This document shows positions 45,950 through 58,035 of a stretch of DNA of 64,000 nucleotides, one piece after another. Position 1 is the stretch's first letter; every line of letters begins with the position of its first letter. Position numbers and translations under genes: made by a program. The notes under the pieces are model-generated. The model ran no database searches. It was not told the DNA's origin and saw nothing but the letters and a program-made list of their open reading frames with translations. Source of the stretch: Zea mays (Eukaryota; Streptophyta; Magnoliopsida; Poales; Poaceae); assembly GCF_902167145.1 (NCBI RefSeq), contig NC_050102.1:9238850-9302849 (forward strand). Reading direction: 5' to 3'.

Positions 45950-46616
45950 CACGTCCTCTATGTAACCCCCATGGCCGGTGAGGTCTGAAAGAAATACCCT
46001 TGGAAGAGTCATGGATCTAGAGGTGGTCAACATGAATGTCTAAGATTCCGCCAGACATCTCACTCCCAAATGCAAGAGCGGCTCTGAAAGATGATGGAAG
46101 TGGTAAGCCTCCCAAAGGCAATGCTATACCTGTCCCATCTGTTTTTCAGCGAGATAACTTCATGGCTGACAATTATGGTGTTGTCCTTGATACATAAGTT
46201 TGAATATGAATCTGGAGCAAGAACGGATAATTAGTGGGATGAGTAAAAACTTCTTGACATCGCTGTCTAGTGCATTTTAAGAGTTACAAAGTAAGAGTGG
46301 TTCAGATTATTTGTTAAGCATATGGGGCAACAGTTAGGGCATATTATTCAGGTTTTGATGCTACCAAGTACAACAAGAAATGGAAAAGGAGAATCAGTTT
46401 TCTTCAGAGATCAAGATGTTTTTTGCTGCATTCAGAACTAAATCACTAAATAATACCAGCCTACCATCAAGAATGAATTCAAATATCTATGCTGTAAGAA
46501 AATAAATAATAAAAAGGTCCATTCAGCCTAGAAAAAAAATCATACCTGGAACTATGCCATCAGTGAGTGGAGCGTCCAGCGAGGTCTCAATCGTCACATT
46601 GTGGACCTTTACATTA
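45950..46616 (-). pseudogene. Polygalacturonase (GH28) gene fragment in Helitron
   Basis: An exon at 46546-46616 reads VHNVTIETSLDAPLTDGIVP, matching the GH28 repeat around the N-T-D motif, with the catalytic-site Asn replaced by Leu. The next part (about 45990-46200) reads KDNTIIVSHEVISLKNRWD, where GH28 normally has SGDDC and a Lys-Ser-Gly-Trp-Asp stretch. After a frame change it continues with ALAFGSEMSGGILDIHVDHL, matching the G-S-E-M-S-G-G block. A GT donor follows 46546. The catalytic aspartates are lost and the frame is broken, so it has no enzyme activity. Introns are kept, so capture was at DNA level. Confidence 0.75.
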
Positions 46617-46882
46617 CTGGAGAATACAAAGACACTATGCTTTAGTACAGATGTAGCTAATATTCACCAAACCACACCTTATGCACAGAGCTAAGTTAAT
46701 TGCGTTGCACCTGCAGTACACCAGATGTATGCTCTAGGCTGGTGAATTTAAGAACGCCAAGTTTGAGATCACATATATAAACATTATCTGCAATGTCGTG
46801 GAAAAACATGTTTAACCAAAATAGTCATCCAGGTGATGTGATTATGGTAAGAAACAAAATAAAAGCACTAATATGTTGGCAC

Positions 46883-47341
46883 CTTTGTCTTGAATGTCTG
46901 CCTATTTCTTCAACCATAGATTCCAGATCTTCAAAATCATAAGCCTCTGCAAAGGTGAAGATCTAGAACAAATTTGCAAGAGAATAAATTTAACTGTACC
47001 TCGTTGTCTGTGGTTGCTGCCTTCACAAATTCTTCATGGTCTGCTCCCTGCCAAAAATATGGATATGAGTGAGGACTCGATATGAGTGAGCACAAATTGA
47101 ACAGATGCCAAAGTTTATTACTTTATTCCACAAGTTTTTACATTTCGAGCAAACTAAAACTTGAAAACGATACATTTTTTCCGCATCTAGCATTTCATAA
47201 CGCATCAGTACCTCAAAAATCTTGAATAGACCAATAACAAAGGTCATGTCCTTTTTGAGGAACTCCTCAGCTGAATCCTTAGACTGAAGCCTAATGATTG
47301 GCACGCCAGTCTTCTTTCTTACCCAAGTAACTATGGCATCC
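46883..47341 (-). pseudogene. Protein disulfide isomerase-like (PDIL1) gene fragment in Helitron
   Basis: Three exons with GT-AG introns: 47212-47341 (DAIVTWVRKKTG, KDSAEEFLKKDMTFVIGLFK), 47000-47047 (GADHEEFVKAATTDNE) and 46883-46962 (IFTFAEAYDFEDLESMVEEI). They match the inner b/b' thioredoxin-like domains of ER-resident PDIL1-type proteins. The exon or exons that should lie between the second and third are missing, and there is no CGHC active-site domain. It is a fragment that could at most contribute to a chimeric transcript. Confidence 0.8.
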
Positions 47342-49713
47342 CTATCAACATGAGATGCATATAATTCCCAGTCAATTGGTCAGACACATGAAAGGGCACT
47401 CCAGCAGACGATAGATCAGTAATAACATAACGGAAAGAGACAAGAGAAAGCAAAGCAGCGTCCTCACTTGGTGTGGAGGCCATATCTTGTTTTGTACAGG
47501 TGATCGAAGATTGAGTGTCGCTAACCGTAAAAGGTAGCGCTTTAGCAAAAGAAGCACAACAACACCAACATTTCTGTAACAAAACATACACACTTTAGCT
47601 CCACATTTTCAATGCAAGAAATAAGTAGCCACATATGGCATCATCAGTTCATCCCTGCTCATGTGACTACATTTTGGATGCAGGAAATAGGTAGCCACAT
47701 GTGACCATATATTCTAGTGGAATGCTAACCTCTATTTTTTTAAAAAAAAGGTATTTGAATCCAACACTGACACCTGAATTTACAAAGACCACACGAGCAA
47801 AAGCAAGAAAAAAATGTATTTTAGTTGTTGTCAAATAATTGTCGATCCAAATTGCAACTCAACATCCCAAGCGTTGTGGTGGATCAAAGTCTTCCCGCCG
47901 TTCCATTATAAGCTAATCAAATAAGCTACATCGAAGTTATGCCTCATCCGATCATTTGCCCACAATACCCAAATGGGGCATTGAAGCAACACATGGGCAT
48001 AAACTGCTACTCGGTTCATGGCGTTAACATCACAGTCAACAGGACGTAGCTGAGTTGAAAGGAACAAAAATATCTCCATGAATTGTACTATTTTAGACTA
48101 ACCTAAAAACAATTGTATAAAAGGGGGGCAACAGAAAAAACATACACAATAGAGCAAGGAGGTGGGTCAGTGTAAAATCTAAAACATTATACTCAAGGCA
48201 TGATTAACATCTCTTTCTTAAAACAAAAAATGTGTAATATTGTATCCATATTCAAAATACCACTTGTAAATGACAAAAGGAGAAACATAAGGATAAAACT
48301 GCTAATGAAAAGAATTACCAGCCCTTCAAATTTCTCAAGGCACATACAAAATGAAATGTGACATGGTACTTCTCAATAATGGGACAAAGAAAACAGAATG
48401 AGAAGCAACTGGTAAGTAAATCCAGTCATTGTAGTTAAATTTGCAAATATAGGTTTCATGTTTTGTTACTAATCATGGTAAGTCTAACATAACGCCAAAC
48501 AAGCCTAAATATTCTCAGTGGCACTGATTGCAAGTTACACATCCTGTCACATTAACCACTTATCCAAAATTAAGGTGACTATTTTCTTCTTAGACATCAT
48601 AGGTTCGTTTAATGAAAAGACTCCAATAGATTATCAGTCAAAAAAGTCTAACCATAGATATTGTTACTAAAATGGCGATCAAAAGCTACTAATACTGTGT
48701 TTGACTATCAAATTGCAAGTTACACGTTGCACAAATAATAATTCACAGGTCGAACAGAGATCACTACAGTTGAGTACTTTGACGTCGATGTCCTTGAGGT
48801 TGGTGTGAAGCCACTCGGCCGAAAAATGCCTAGGTTGAAGCTCTTGTCAAGTTCATAATAGGCATGCACCACCTGCCAAGGTTAGCTGAATTCTTAGTAC
48901 TTGGTTATCTGACATCCGTCCCTTTTGGAAGCAGTCTCCTGGGAGTTTAGTTATTACTTGGCTACCTCTGGTCTTGACAAAGGGCAATTAGAGTTAAATT
49001 AATCTGCCACTGTGAATTGGTCTAACAATCTGTGGACAACTACATTGATGTTTGGACTGTAAGACTACATACCATGTGGGAAGTGGCTCTTAACTTTTGG
49101 TCAATATAGTTATTGTTTTCTGAACCATGGGAAGCTAATGCACATAAAATTCAGAGTTTCTACATACCTGCATTTGAAAATAGTCTATAAAAAGGTCCAT
49201 TCATTTTTAAAATGTTGACCTCTTAATCTTTTCTGAAGTTTGTTGTTGAAGTAGAACACGGTGGTGGTAGTACTATTAGTATCTTCTGCACAGAATGACA
49301 CATGATTTAATTTCTACAAAATTCCTGCACTTATTCATGTTTAGGAGTACAAACAGCTACTTGTGATTCTTTAGTACAATGGGAAATTAATTCACATTCT
49401 TTGAGCCAGGTTATTGTAGCCTACAAATTCTATTGGAGAAAGAACTCTCAAACCTGGTAATCATATGGCAGCGAGCACTGAGCAGGGGGAAAAGGTTTCT
49501 AGATGGATAAACATGTTTTTTGGTAGCTAAGATGTTCATTAGCTATGATGACTATTTAAGTTGTCATTGCTAATCTTGAGTTTTATCCTTCGAAACTATG
49601 TTTTTCTAAGGCAATTGTTTATGCATCGATCTGCGGTATAGACCAGTGCTGGAAAATAGCCGAACGAAGATGGTCATATCATCTCTAAAGGGCTAAGAAG
49701 AAAGTGGAGTTAC
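47342..49713. other. Helitron interior, mostly unassigned
   Basis: AT-rich and intron-like. A short coding-like patch at about 48735-48890 (plus strand VEYFDVDVLEVGVKPLGRK) could be another gene piece but is not recognised. Confidence 0.4.
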
Positions 49714-50014
49714 CTAGGTACATCAACATCATTTGTGTCGGCATCAGCACTATCATCTTCATCATGTCCACCTCTGAAAAGTTTGCTAGCAGTTTGCTTG
49801 GCGGGGAATTTGCGAGTCCTGGACGTAAGTTGTTTTTAGGACATATATTTAGTATCTCACACAATATGGGATTAAAAGAAAGCAATCCTTCATGACATTC
49901 ATTATATACCTTAGCAACTTCAAGCACAATACGACCAAGATCTGAATGCTTCCTGACATAATGTCGAACCTCATGTGCTCCATCAAAGTATGAGTTGTTC
50001 GTTAACCCAGTAAT
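49714..50014 (-). pseudogene. Two exons of an unidentified gene in Helitron
   Basis: Exon 49910-50014 is exactly 35 codons with phase-0 splice sites (AG before, GT after) and reads NNSYFDGAHEVRHYVRKHSD. Downstream, about 49714-49825, an acidic exon reads RKFPAKQTASKLFRGG followed by Asp-rich text and a GT donor. The exon quality is good, but the family is not recognised. Confidence 0.5.
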
Positions 50015-50952
50015 CTGCCAAGGTAACATGAGTACGCATAAAAAATTAGTAAACCAGTTTTTTTAAAGCTGGCTAATAAAATCAGCGACAGGCAGATGTT
50101 TACTACAGTTCTGCTTGTGCGAGATTGTATAACATTATAACGTATAAATACACATGAGATATAACACAGTACTGGTACAGATTTGCAACAAAATCACTGA
50201 ACAGTGAACATATAACTTGGTCAGTTTGATATGACAAAATGTACTGGGAAATTGCTATGAAAAAGAGAACTATTATATGTGCTAAATACACGATCAACTG
50301 GTTTCTTAGTATCGTCACAACAGAAGTTCTCTCCCTTGGCAGCTTAGAAGTTAAGATATAGTCATCATGGCTAACAACCAGCTTGTAATCAGGATATGGC
50401 TGATAAGAATACCAAAATGTAATTAAAAATTGTAAGCAATTATCTTAAGAAAGAATATTGAAACAGAACTCATGGGACAAACTCTCACGGTTACTTCACA
50501 ACAAGGAACAACAATTAAAAAGTGCTCATTCACTACATTGTGCCTGGCATGCCATGGCATGAAGTCAACAATTTACTCTTTAATTGAAGCATACATCGTG
50601 CCACAATAGTAGATTAGAAGACAAGATAAACAAAAAAGTAACTTGTTTGGTAAATTTAACTGTTTGTTGGCAATCAGTTGTCACTTTTATATTTATAGAG
50701 TGGCTAGTCTCTCCTTGTGTAATGCGAAGTCAAGCCATACAAATGTATACTTTCGTACAACTGTTCAGCTAGAAACCCAATCTCTGAATAGAGTACATGT
50801 TATTTTCTCCTGAATAGGAAGATGTCCTTTTCTATTCAGCCAAACTTTGCCAAATAAACAACTATAGCACTGTAGTTAACGTCTAATTCTTTCATGACTC
50901 CCTCTTTTTATAACTGCATGAATGTATACCAGTCAGCACTTACTCTAGGTAT
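50015..50952. other. Helitron interior, unassigned
   Basis: AT-rich, intron-like DNA without a recognisable exon. Confidence 0.4.
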
Positions 50953-51234
50953 TTAGTTCCTCTCGTGCTCCACCTTTCTCTTCATATAAAATATGAATGG
51001 AAAGTTGAGCTCCTCCATTTTCTCCACGAGAGACTCGGCCTTCTCAATCATCAAAACTTTGGAGTAAGAATTGAGAAGAGCGTGATACCTAAAATAAGTC
51101 TTGGAAGTTTCTGGGAGGTCCAAAAAGTACTTCTTGGCAGCAGCGACGCATCTCGATTTAGCAATGAGATCCAAGAGGATTGCTTGATCACTGACAGTAG
51201 GATTCATGTCGCTTCTCACCATAACTTCAGAAAG
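50953..51234 (-). pseudogene. Pentatricopeptide-repeat (PPR) protein fragment in Helitron
   Basis: After an AG acceptor at 51235-51236 the minus strand reads about 93 codons with two PPR-like helical repeats: SDQAILLDLIAKSRCVAAAK and YFRYHALLNSYSKVLMIEKA. It ends MKRKVEHERN with a stop. The first is preceded by LSEVMVRSDMNPTVS. P-class PPR proteins bind organellar RNA. This piece has far too few repeats to act and has no transit peptide. Confidence 0.75.
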
Positions 51235-51593
51235 CTGCATCAATAAACAAAAGAGAGAAAGGATCCATATGAACTCTGCCAATCAAATTCAGAATAGTCA
51301 CAAGAAAATAACCAAGTTTCAATATTACTTAATGCTTTCGATCTGAATGTTCGCTTTATGAAGAAAACTGCATGTAAATATAAGGAAACAAGAATATTTC
51401 AAATCAAACAGTGATGGGCAATAGATAGCATCTATGATTAAGCAAACAATGGTACACATCAGCCAACCTGTCCTTCTTAAACTGGCAATCACCAAAAGCT
51501 CTTGATACTTCAATACGACCTTGTAATCTTCCATTAGAACCTATAGAACCTCCAACCTTTGTAACAACACAAGGTTAAAAGTACCATTCTGAG

Positions 51594-51703
51594 ATGGCAT
51601 CCCTGGCCGGATCGCAGGTGAACTGGAGCTTGTCCTCCATGGGTGCGCGGAAGAAGATGAGCCCTGTCTCATGCACCGCGTCGAGGAGCTTCCAAGAACT
51701 ATC
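51594..51703 (-). pseudogene. Unidentified exon fragment in Helitron
   Basis: From an AG acceptor at 51704-51705 the minus strand reads DSSWKLLDAVHETGLIFFRA and PMEDKLQFTCDPARDAISEW, then a stop. It is clearly coding-like and GC-richer than its surroundings. Not recognised. Confidence 0.45.
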
Positions 51704-52367
51704 CTGAATAAGATTATATACAAAGTCATTTACATTAAACTAACATTCTTAGATGAGGGAATGAAGAAAATGTGAAATAAAGCATCATTCATTAACAAAA
51801 GATAAGCAGGTTCAACAACAAAAGTCAAGCTTCACTGATGTTGCATATAGATTGGTGCGAACGGAGCATCAGACAATGGTTAAAGAATTGGTAAAGAAAA
51901 AAAGAAAGGGCAAAGGAGGGCAGTGAAAAGAAGCCCCCCAACTAACGCAATAAAGACGAGAGAACGCCCATGGACCAACCACAATCATCTCTCTCCTCTT
52001 TCATCTTGTTCACAATCTCAATTACCTTGGGGCTAAATAAAAGGAGAACACAAAAGGACAAACTCAGCTTAATAGATTGACCATAAACCATTGGGCCGAG
52101 AAGCATTGACAAATAGCACGAAGCGGAAATATTTATGAAAACATTTTCTCACAAGTCTCAATTGTTGTCTCAATGCTTATAAATGTCCCTGGTTAGTGGA
52201 AAAAGAAATGCAACATATATTGGTGTGACCTGTGTTTCAGTACTTTAGATAGACAACAACATATAATCTTAAAAGCATGATTGCATGAACACGACATCTA
52301 CCATAGTGCATTAATGGTCATATTATAGGGACATATAATCTGAGAGTGATTAGAGAATGAGGCCCAC
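51704..52367. other. Helitron interior, unassigned
   Basis: AT-rich. A short coding-like patch near 51975-52035 (minus strand KVIEIVNKMKEERDDCGW) may be one more exon remnant. Confidence 0.35.
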
Positions 52368-52472
52368 CATTCCAAGAGTTAGCAAGCTTTTATTGATATA
52401 AGATCCTTCCTTCAGACGTACTCCTGTAGTTTCAGCACTTGAACTCTCTGAACCTGCAAGATCGATGAGGTT
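52368..52472 (-). pseudogene. Kinesin motor-domain exon in Helitron
   Basis: A single 35-codon exon with clean GT-AG borders reads [17 protein letters not shown], then [23 protein letters not shown] is the kinesin switch II motif, and [13 protein letters not shown] is the following relay helix. The usual KAETTG is here SAETTG. The ATP-binding P-loop and the rest of the motor are absent nearby, so it is only a captured exon, most like plant kinesin-7/CENP-E-type motors. Confidence 0.85.
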
Positions 52473-53812
52473 CTGCAAATGAGCAATGAGCAAGAAAATT
52501 AAGAAACCAATTTGTAGACCACATGAACATAATAGAAGTGCAGATGAAACAATATGCTACAGGAAAACAAGCATGTGCTACAGGAAATCATTTGTTAGCT
52601 GGAATTTTGTTTTTCATTATTGATTCTCATTGTATTCTGTACCATAAACTATGAAGTATGACTGTTGTAGCTTGTTATATAACTAATTCATAAATAGATA
52701 CAGGAGTGGGTAAGAGTTTGTTGTATAAGGATTATCCAATAAAATAATTAATCATTCTCACATTCTTTTTCCCTGGTGAAGGGTGTTGTTAGTTACAACA
52801 GTCGTCCTTATGGCTCAGCGACCAAAAGGCCACGAAATTTAATGGTGGAAAACCCACAAATGAAGCGATAAGGCCTATATTATGATAGTCAGGATACTGA
52901 AATAAACAAATAATTAAATAATTAAGTAAAAATAACCTTCTTCGACTGCAATAAGGAATAAAAGCTGCCTGTTAAGTTCCCCAATGCGAGTGGTTTTATC
53001 TCATTGTCTTGCTCCTTTCAGCTTTCTGTTAAGTTCCCAAAAGTTGTGATCAAATTGAAATGGAAGCAAGACAACGTTCTGGTATTTAAAATAGAACATG
53101 CAATACCTTCTCTATAACTAATTCTCAGTTTTTTTTGTAAGAGGGGAACCCACTCACCAACAGTTTTGTATACCAACTCCCATTGTGAAAACAGGAGGCA
53201 CACAATTATCTTTCCACATATGGTCTAAATTACATTAGTGGGTGGTTTTCTTCCATTTTGTTACCATCTCATGTAACCTGCCGCCATCCTTCTTTTGCTT
53301 TTAAGAAAATTATTCGACAGTATTAATAGAAAAGGCAACAAAATCCCTCCATACACTTTTTAGAGTTGGAATATTATCATAAATTTGACAAGTGATTTTT
53401 AGGACTCGTTGAAAATGTTCTAACGAAGTTCATGTGTAGACGAATAATTTCCACCTTTCAAACCAGAATTGTTTGCTTCCATTAGTTAAGAACATACAAA
53501 ATTAAATTTGTAATTAGTAGATACTCAATAAAAAACAAACAGTACTACTATAATTTTAGAACCTCAGGAACAGGTTCGTTATTCACTCATTTTTGAAAAA
53601 TCTTCTTAACTTAAATCAAATTCAGAGGCCAATAGATTTCACCCTTGGAATTACAATTGTATTTGATAGCGATCTAGAATCTTAAAAAAATGTTTTAGAT
53701 ACAGATTATTTAAAAAATGTTTTGAAAGAATTTTAGCCAAGGAAAAATAGCACACAAGAAGGCACAATATGGAAGAGAATCCATAGGAAACCATAGAAAA
53801 AACAATGCTCAC
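52473..53812. other. Helitron interior, unassigned
   Basis: AT-rich, intron-like sequence without recognised exons. Confidence 0.4.
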
Positions 53813-54088
53813 CTCATCCTCTTGAACACTATCACATCGGTTAAGGTTGTGACCATTTGCTCCAAGCTCCTTTTCAGCACCATACTGCCATTACAACACC
53901 AATTTAAACTCCATGGATATTACATAACATAATCAAGTCAAATGGATTTAATGAAAACTCGTAACCCTCAAGTATTTATCATAAGCGTCACTTCTTTAGA
54001 CTGAGGCACATGCAAATGCTCAGCCACAACAACCATGGGCTTTGGAACAACATCATTGTCATTACTGTCTTCAAAAGAAGGATTTGAT
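53813..54088 (-). pseudogene. Two exons of an unidentified gene in Helitron
   Basis: Exon 53813-53884 is 24 codons with AG/GT borders and reads YGAEKELGANGHNLNRCDSV. Upstream, ending at an acceptor beside 54088, another reads FEDSNDNDVVPKPMVVVAEH then LHVPQSKE, followed by GT. The two could be joined in frame. The family is not recognised. Confidence 0.45.
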
Positions 54089-54768
54089 CTGAAATCCAAA
54101 GTAAAGAAAAGAAAACATTGTTTAAGGTTCATGATTGTGTGTGGGAAGTGGATTGGGATGAAATTATGGAATTATGGAAACCTCAGAAAAAATCAGTACT
54201 TCTGTAGAACCTCGATCTTACGAAGGCAGATCCTCTATAGGATAGATAAATGAGAACAACCTCTGAAAAAAATTATACTACAATGAACAAAAATGAGAAC
54301 AAAGATAAAAATCTCACCATCTAAATTATACTCATGTGCAGATGACGTGTATGTATTACTCGCAACAGCCTCTATGATTCAACATGGATTGAATCAAGTT
54401 GTGCCCTACTCTCCTACACACACATACAACGTAGAAACATATATCAGTGTCACAGACTCCGTCAGAGAGTTGAGGCAACCTATTTTTGAACGAGAGACTC
54501 ATCAAGGCGTATTTGTTCAGATTGTCTATGCAGTGCACACACTAAACAGAAAAAAGGAGGTCCAACATTTCCAACTCTAGAGCTGCAATTTGTTACCATG
54601 GACAAAAGAAACGTCAGCCAAAATTATTTTTCCCCAACCCAAGAGCCGCATTATCCAAAGCCACCCGTGCAATTTCTTGATTCCTATAACCCCAATTCTC
54701 GCCAAAAGCAGAGCACAACGTGAATTTGAAGAGACAGCAGAAAGGGGCAACAGGGTCTAGGGGCTCAC

Positions 54769-54990
54769 CAGCGCCGTGATCCGTGGGGTGGGATGAGGAG
54801 CAGGAGGACCCGATGGGAACGCTAGTGCTGGTGCTGGCGGTGGCCTCCATCTCGTATTTCAGAGCCGACGTGAAGGCCTCGATGTCGGCACCGTACCCGA
54901 GGGTCTGAAATAAAGGTCATGGAAATCGGTAGACTGAACTCAGGCTCCAACTCGGCGGCCGCCTCGGTGACGCCCATGCCCAAGCCTAGC
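54769..54990 (-). pseudogene. Unidentified exon fragment near Helitron 5' end
   Basis: Exon 54769-54904 has AG acceptor and GTGAG donor and reads TLGYGADIEAFTSALKYEME then a Ser/Thr tract. Just upstream, about 54920-54990, a GC-rich piece reads MGVTEAAAELEPEFSLPIS. The latter may be a first exon. Not recognised. Confidence 0.45.
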
Positions 54991-55742
54991 CCCGTGTCGT
55001 CTCTGCGGCTAGCTAGAGAGTAGAGAGGACGGACACAGAGAGATCAAAGCAGTTGCTCTCCATGTGGCCTCGAGAGGTGGTGTTAGTTGAGGTGCGATGG
55101 TGGCGAGGCGCCCAAGCCTGGATCCGTTGTCGTGGGTGGCGGACGAGCGGGCCTGGACCAGCATTGGTTGAGATCCGATGGTGGTGAGGGACGTGGGGGG
55201 GGGGGGGCGACGCACGAGGTCGTGGCCGTCGCAGACGATGATGGAGAGGTTGACCGCCTTAACGACGCGGTCGGAGAAGTCGGGGACGAGGCAGACGAGC
55301 GGGGGCCGCGCGAGGGGCGAGTCCCGACCCCCGAGATCCGAAGAGCAAGCATGAGGGAGAGGGGAGGGTGCCGGGATGGAGATCGCGGGGGTGCGGCTGA
55401 GGTCGACGCCACGACAGCGGCGAGGGTGGAGGGAGCGGCGCATGACGGAGACGTTTGGATGAGAAGGTAATCGCGATCTGCGAGGGCGGCTGCGGCTCGT
55501 GCGGAGGAGGGGGTAGGAGGCGGCGGGACGATGCGGAGGAGGGGGGTAGGAGGCGGCGGGACGATCGGGTGCTCGCACGGTTGGACGATTGGGTTGGAGA
55601 CTGGGGGCGGGGCGATGCGTGGGGGTGAGAGTGCGTGCATCGGACGGCTGAGAGACTCTAAAGCGTATTGGACGGTTGAGATCGTCGGAAGGCAGAACAA
55701 GCAGAGGCAGCCTACCCCTTAGAGTCTTAATAGGTAGTATAG
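54991..55742 (-). other. GC-rich 5' segment of the Helitron
   Basis: A GC-rich block that differs sharply from the AT-rich interior. On the minus strand it contains LVCLVPDFSDRVVKAVNLSI in an open frame with Pro/Arg-rich surroundings and CGGGA-type repeats (55500-55575). It may be a captured exon or promoter/CpG-rich region. The G-run at 55196-55208 is a low-complexity tract. Confidence 0.4.
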
Positions 55743-55743
55743 A

Positions 55744-56355
55744 TTAAACCCCTCATCTTAAACCTCGAGTTCACCTCTTAATAGTACAACAACTTATTCT
55801 AAATTCGACCACACACTCTATTGCGTCTTACCTCATAAAACATAATATCCTAACTTAGTTATACCTTTATCTTGCACCTTGCTTTTACATCTTCCTATAG
55901 GTCTCCTCTTCTGCAGCATCAACAGATCGTTCCTGATGGTTAGTGATTCCCTTTCAGCTCCTCCATTGGACGAATCTAGAATTTTCATCCATCGATGTCA
56001 CTAGCTATAATCTTGCCACATCTTTATAATATCCTGTCTATAATATTTTGGAATTAGAATGGTTAGTTATACAAAGTCATTGATGTCACATGACATCGGT
56101 CCTGTTTGGTACTTGTTGGAAAAGCAACTTATTTGATAAACTGGTGGAAAGCAGTTTATTTGATAATTGGTGAAACATCTGCTTCTGTTTATTGACTACT
56201 TTTAGGATGATGACTTCTGTGCAATCAGACTTTATATGCAAGTGTGCAAGCGAGCCTTCTGGTCTGTTAGATCATAATTCAACGGTAGATATAATTGTGG
56301 TTTGTTAGGTTTTTTTATAATCTGTATCAGATGGTGGTGGATGGTTTAAGGGTGT
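55744..56355. other. Intergenic DNA
   Basis: Ordinary AT-rich sequence between the Helitron and the second gypsy element. Near 56100-56200 are GTTTGGTACTTG and related MITE-like words, but no complete element. Confidence 0.45.
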
Positions 56356-57976
56356 TGTCGGGGACCATAATTAGGGGTACCCTCAAGGCTCCTAATTCTC
56401 AGCTGGTAACCCCCATCGGCATAAAGCTGCAAAGGCCTGATGGGCGCGACTAAGTCAGGGATCAGTCCATTCGAGCGACTCGACCACGCCTCGCCCGAGC
56501 CTAGCCTCGGACAAGGGCAGCCGACCCCGGAGGATTTCCGTCTCGCCCGAGGCCCCCCTCCAACGGCGAACATATTTCCGGCTCGCCCGAGGCCCTGCCT
56601 TCGCTAAGAAGCAACCCTGACCAAATCGCCGCACCAACCGACCAAATCGCAGGAGCATTTAATGCAAAGGTGGCCTGACACCTTTATCCTGACGCGCGCC
56701 CCCTAGCCGGCAGAGCCGAAGTGACCGCCGTCACTTCGCCGCTCCACTGACCGGCCTGACATAAGGACAGCGCCGCCTGCGCCACTCCGACTGCGGTGCC
56801 ACTTGACAGAGTGAGACTGACAGGCAGTCAGGCCCGGCCGAAGGCACCATAGGAAACTCCGCTCCGCCTGACCCAGGGCTCGGACTCGGGCTCAGCCCCA
56901 GAAGACGACGAACTCCGCTCCGCCCGACCCAGGGCTCGGACTCGGGCTAAGTCCCGGAAGACGGCGAACTCCGCTCCGCCCGACCCAGGGCTCGGACTCG
57001 GGCTCAGCCCCAGAAGACGACGAACTCCGCTCCGCCCGACCCAGGGCTCGGACTCAGGCTCAGCCCCAGAAGACGTCGAACTCCGCTCTGCCCGACCCAG
57101 GGCTCGGACTCGGGCTCAGCCCCAGAAGACGACGAACTCCGCTTCGCCCGACCCCAGGGCTCGGACTCCGCCCTGGCCTCAGCCGACGGCCTCCGCCTCG
57201 CCCGACCCAGGGGCTCGGACTCGACCTCGGCCACGGAAGACAGACTCGACCTCGGCTTCGGAGGAGCTTCCACATCGCCCAACCTAGGGCGCAGGCCAGC
57301 CACGTCAACAGGAGGCGCCATCATCACCCTACCCCGAGCTAACTCGGGCCGCAGGGAACAAGACCGGCATCCCATCTGGCTAGCACCGCCAGATAGGCAA
57401 TGATGGCGCCCCGCGTACTCTGTGACGACGGCGGCTCTCAGCCCCCTTACGGAAACAAGAGGACGTCAGCAAGGACTCAACCGCTCCGACACCTGTCCCT
57501 TCGCCAGGCTCCATCGCTTCTCCAACGGCCACGACATCACACCAGCTGGGTGCCAAAATCTCTCCGGCTGCCACAACGGCATGTACTTAGGGCGCTAGCT
57601 CTCCTCCGCTAGACACGTAGCACTCTGCTACACCTCCCATTGTACACCTGGATCCTCTCCTTACGCCTATAAAAGGAAGGACCAGGGCCCTCTTAGAGAG
57701 GGTTGGCCGCGCGGGGACGAGGACGAGACAAGCGCTCGCTTGGAGCCGCTCGCTCCCTCTCCCGCGTGGACGCTTGTAACCCCCTACTGCAAGCGCACCC
57801 GACCTGGGCGCGGGACGAACACGAAGGTCGCGGGATTCCCACCTCTCTCACGCCGGTCTCCGGCCGCCTCGCTCTCCCCCCTTCGCGCTCGCCCTCGCGC
57901 TCGACCCATCTGGGCTGGGGCACGCGGCGACATTCACTCGTCGGCCCAGGGACCCCCCGGTCTCGAAACACCGACA
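56356..57976 (+). repeat. 5' LTR of the plus-strand gypsy element
   Basis: 1621 bp, TGTCGGGGACC...CACCGACA. Tandem units of about 57 bp (GACCCAGGGCTCGGACTCGG) occupy about 56870-57240. TATAAAAG at 57668-57675 is the likely promoter. Confidence 0.92.
57668..57675 (+). promoter_or_regulatory. Gypsy LTR TATA box
   Basis: TATAAAAG in CGCCTATAAAAGGAAGG, about 310 bp before the end of the LTR. It is conserved in reverse in both LTRs of the minus-strand copy. Confidence 0.65.
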
Positions 57977-57995
57977 GTTGGCGCGCCAGGTAGGG
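57977..57995 (+). other. Primer binding site
   Basis: GTTGGCGCGCCAGGTAGGG follows the LTR directly, identical in this stretch to the minus-strand copy. Confidence 0.65.
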
Positions 57996-58035
57996 CCTGC
58001 TGCGTGTTGACGAACAGCTTCCCGTCAAGCTCCAG

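Larger units (their letters stand above)
44763..55743 (-). mobile_element. Helitron, about 11 kb, non-autonomous, carrying gene fragments
   Basis: On the minus strand the element starts TCTATACTACCTAT (from 55743) and ends CTAG (44766-44763). Just before the end is CCGTTGCAACGCACGG (44790-44775), a short hairpin, then ten bases to the CTAG inclusive. Both ends fit, base by base, the maize Helitron consensus that I recall (TCTMTAYTAM at the start; GCACG hairpin then CTAG at the end). The flanks are A before the start and T after the end, so the insertion is between A and T as for all Helitrons. No Rep/helicase is seen. At least nine exon-like segments lie inside, all on the minus strand, that is, in the Helitron's own direction. 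Confidence 0.92.
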
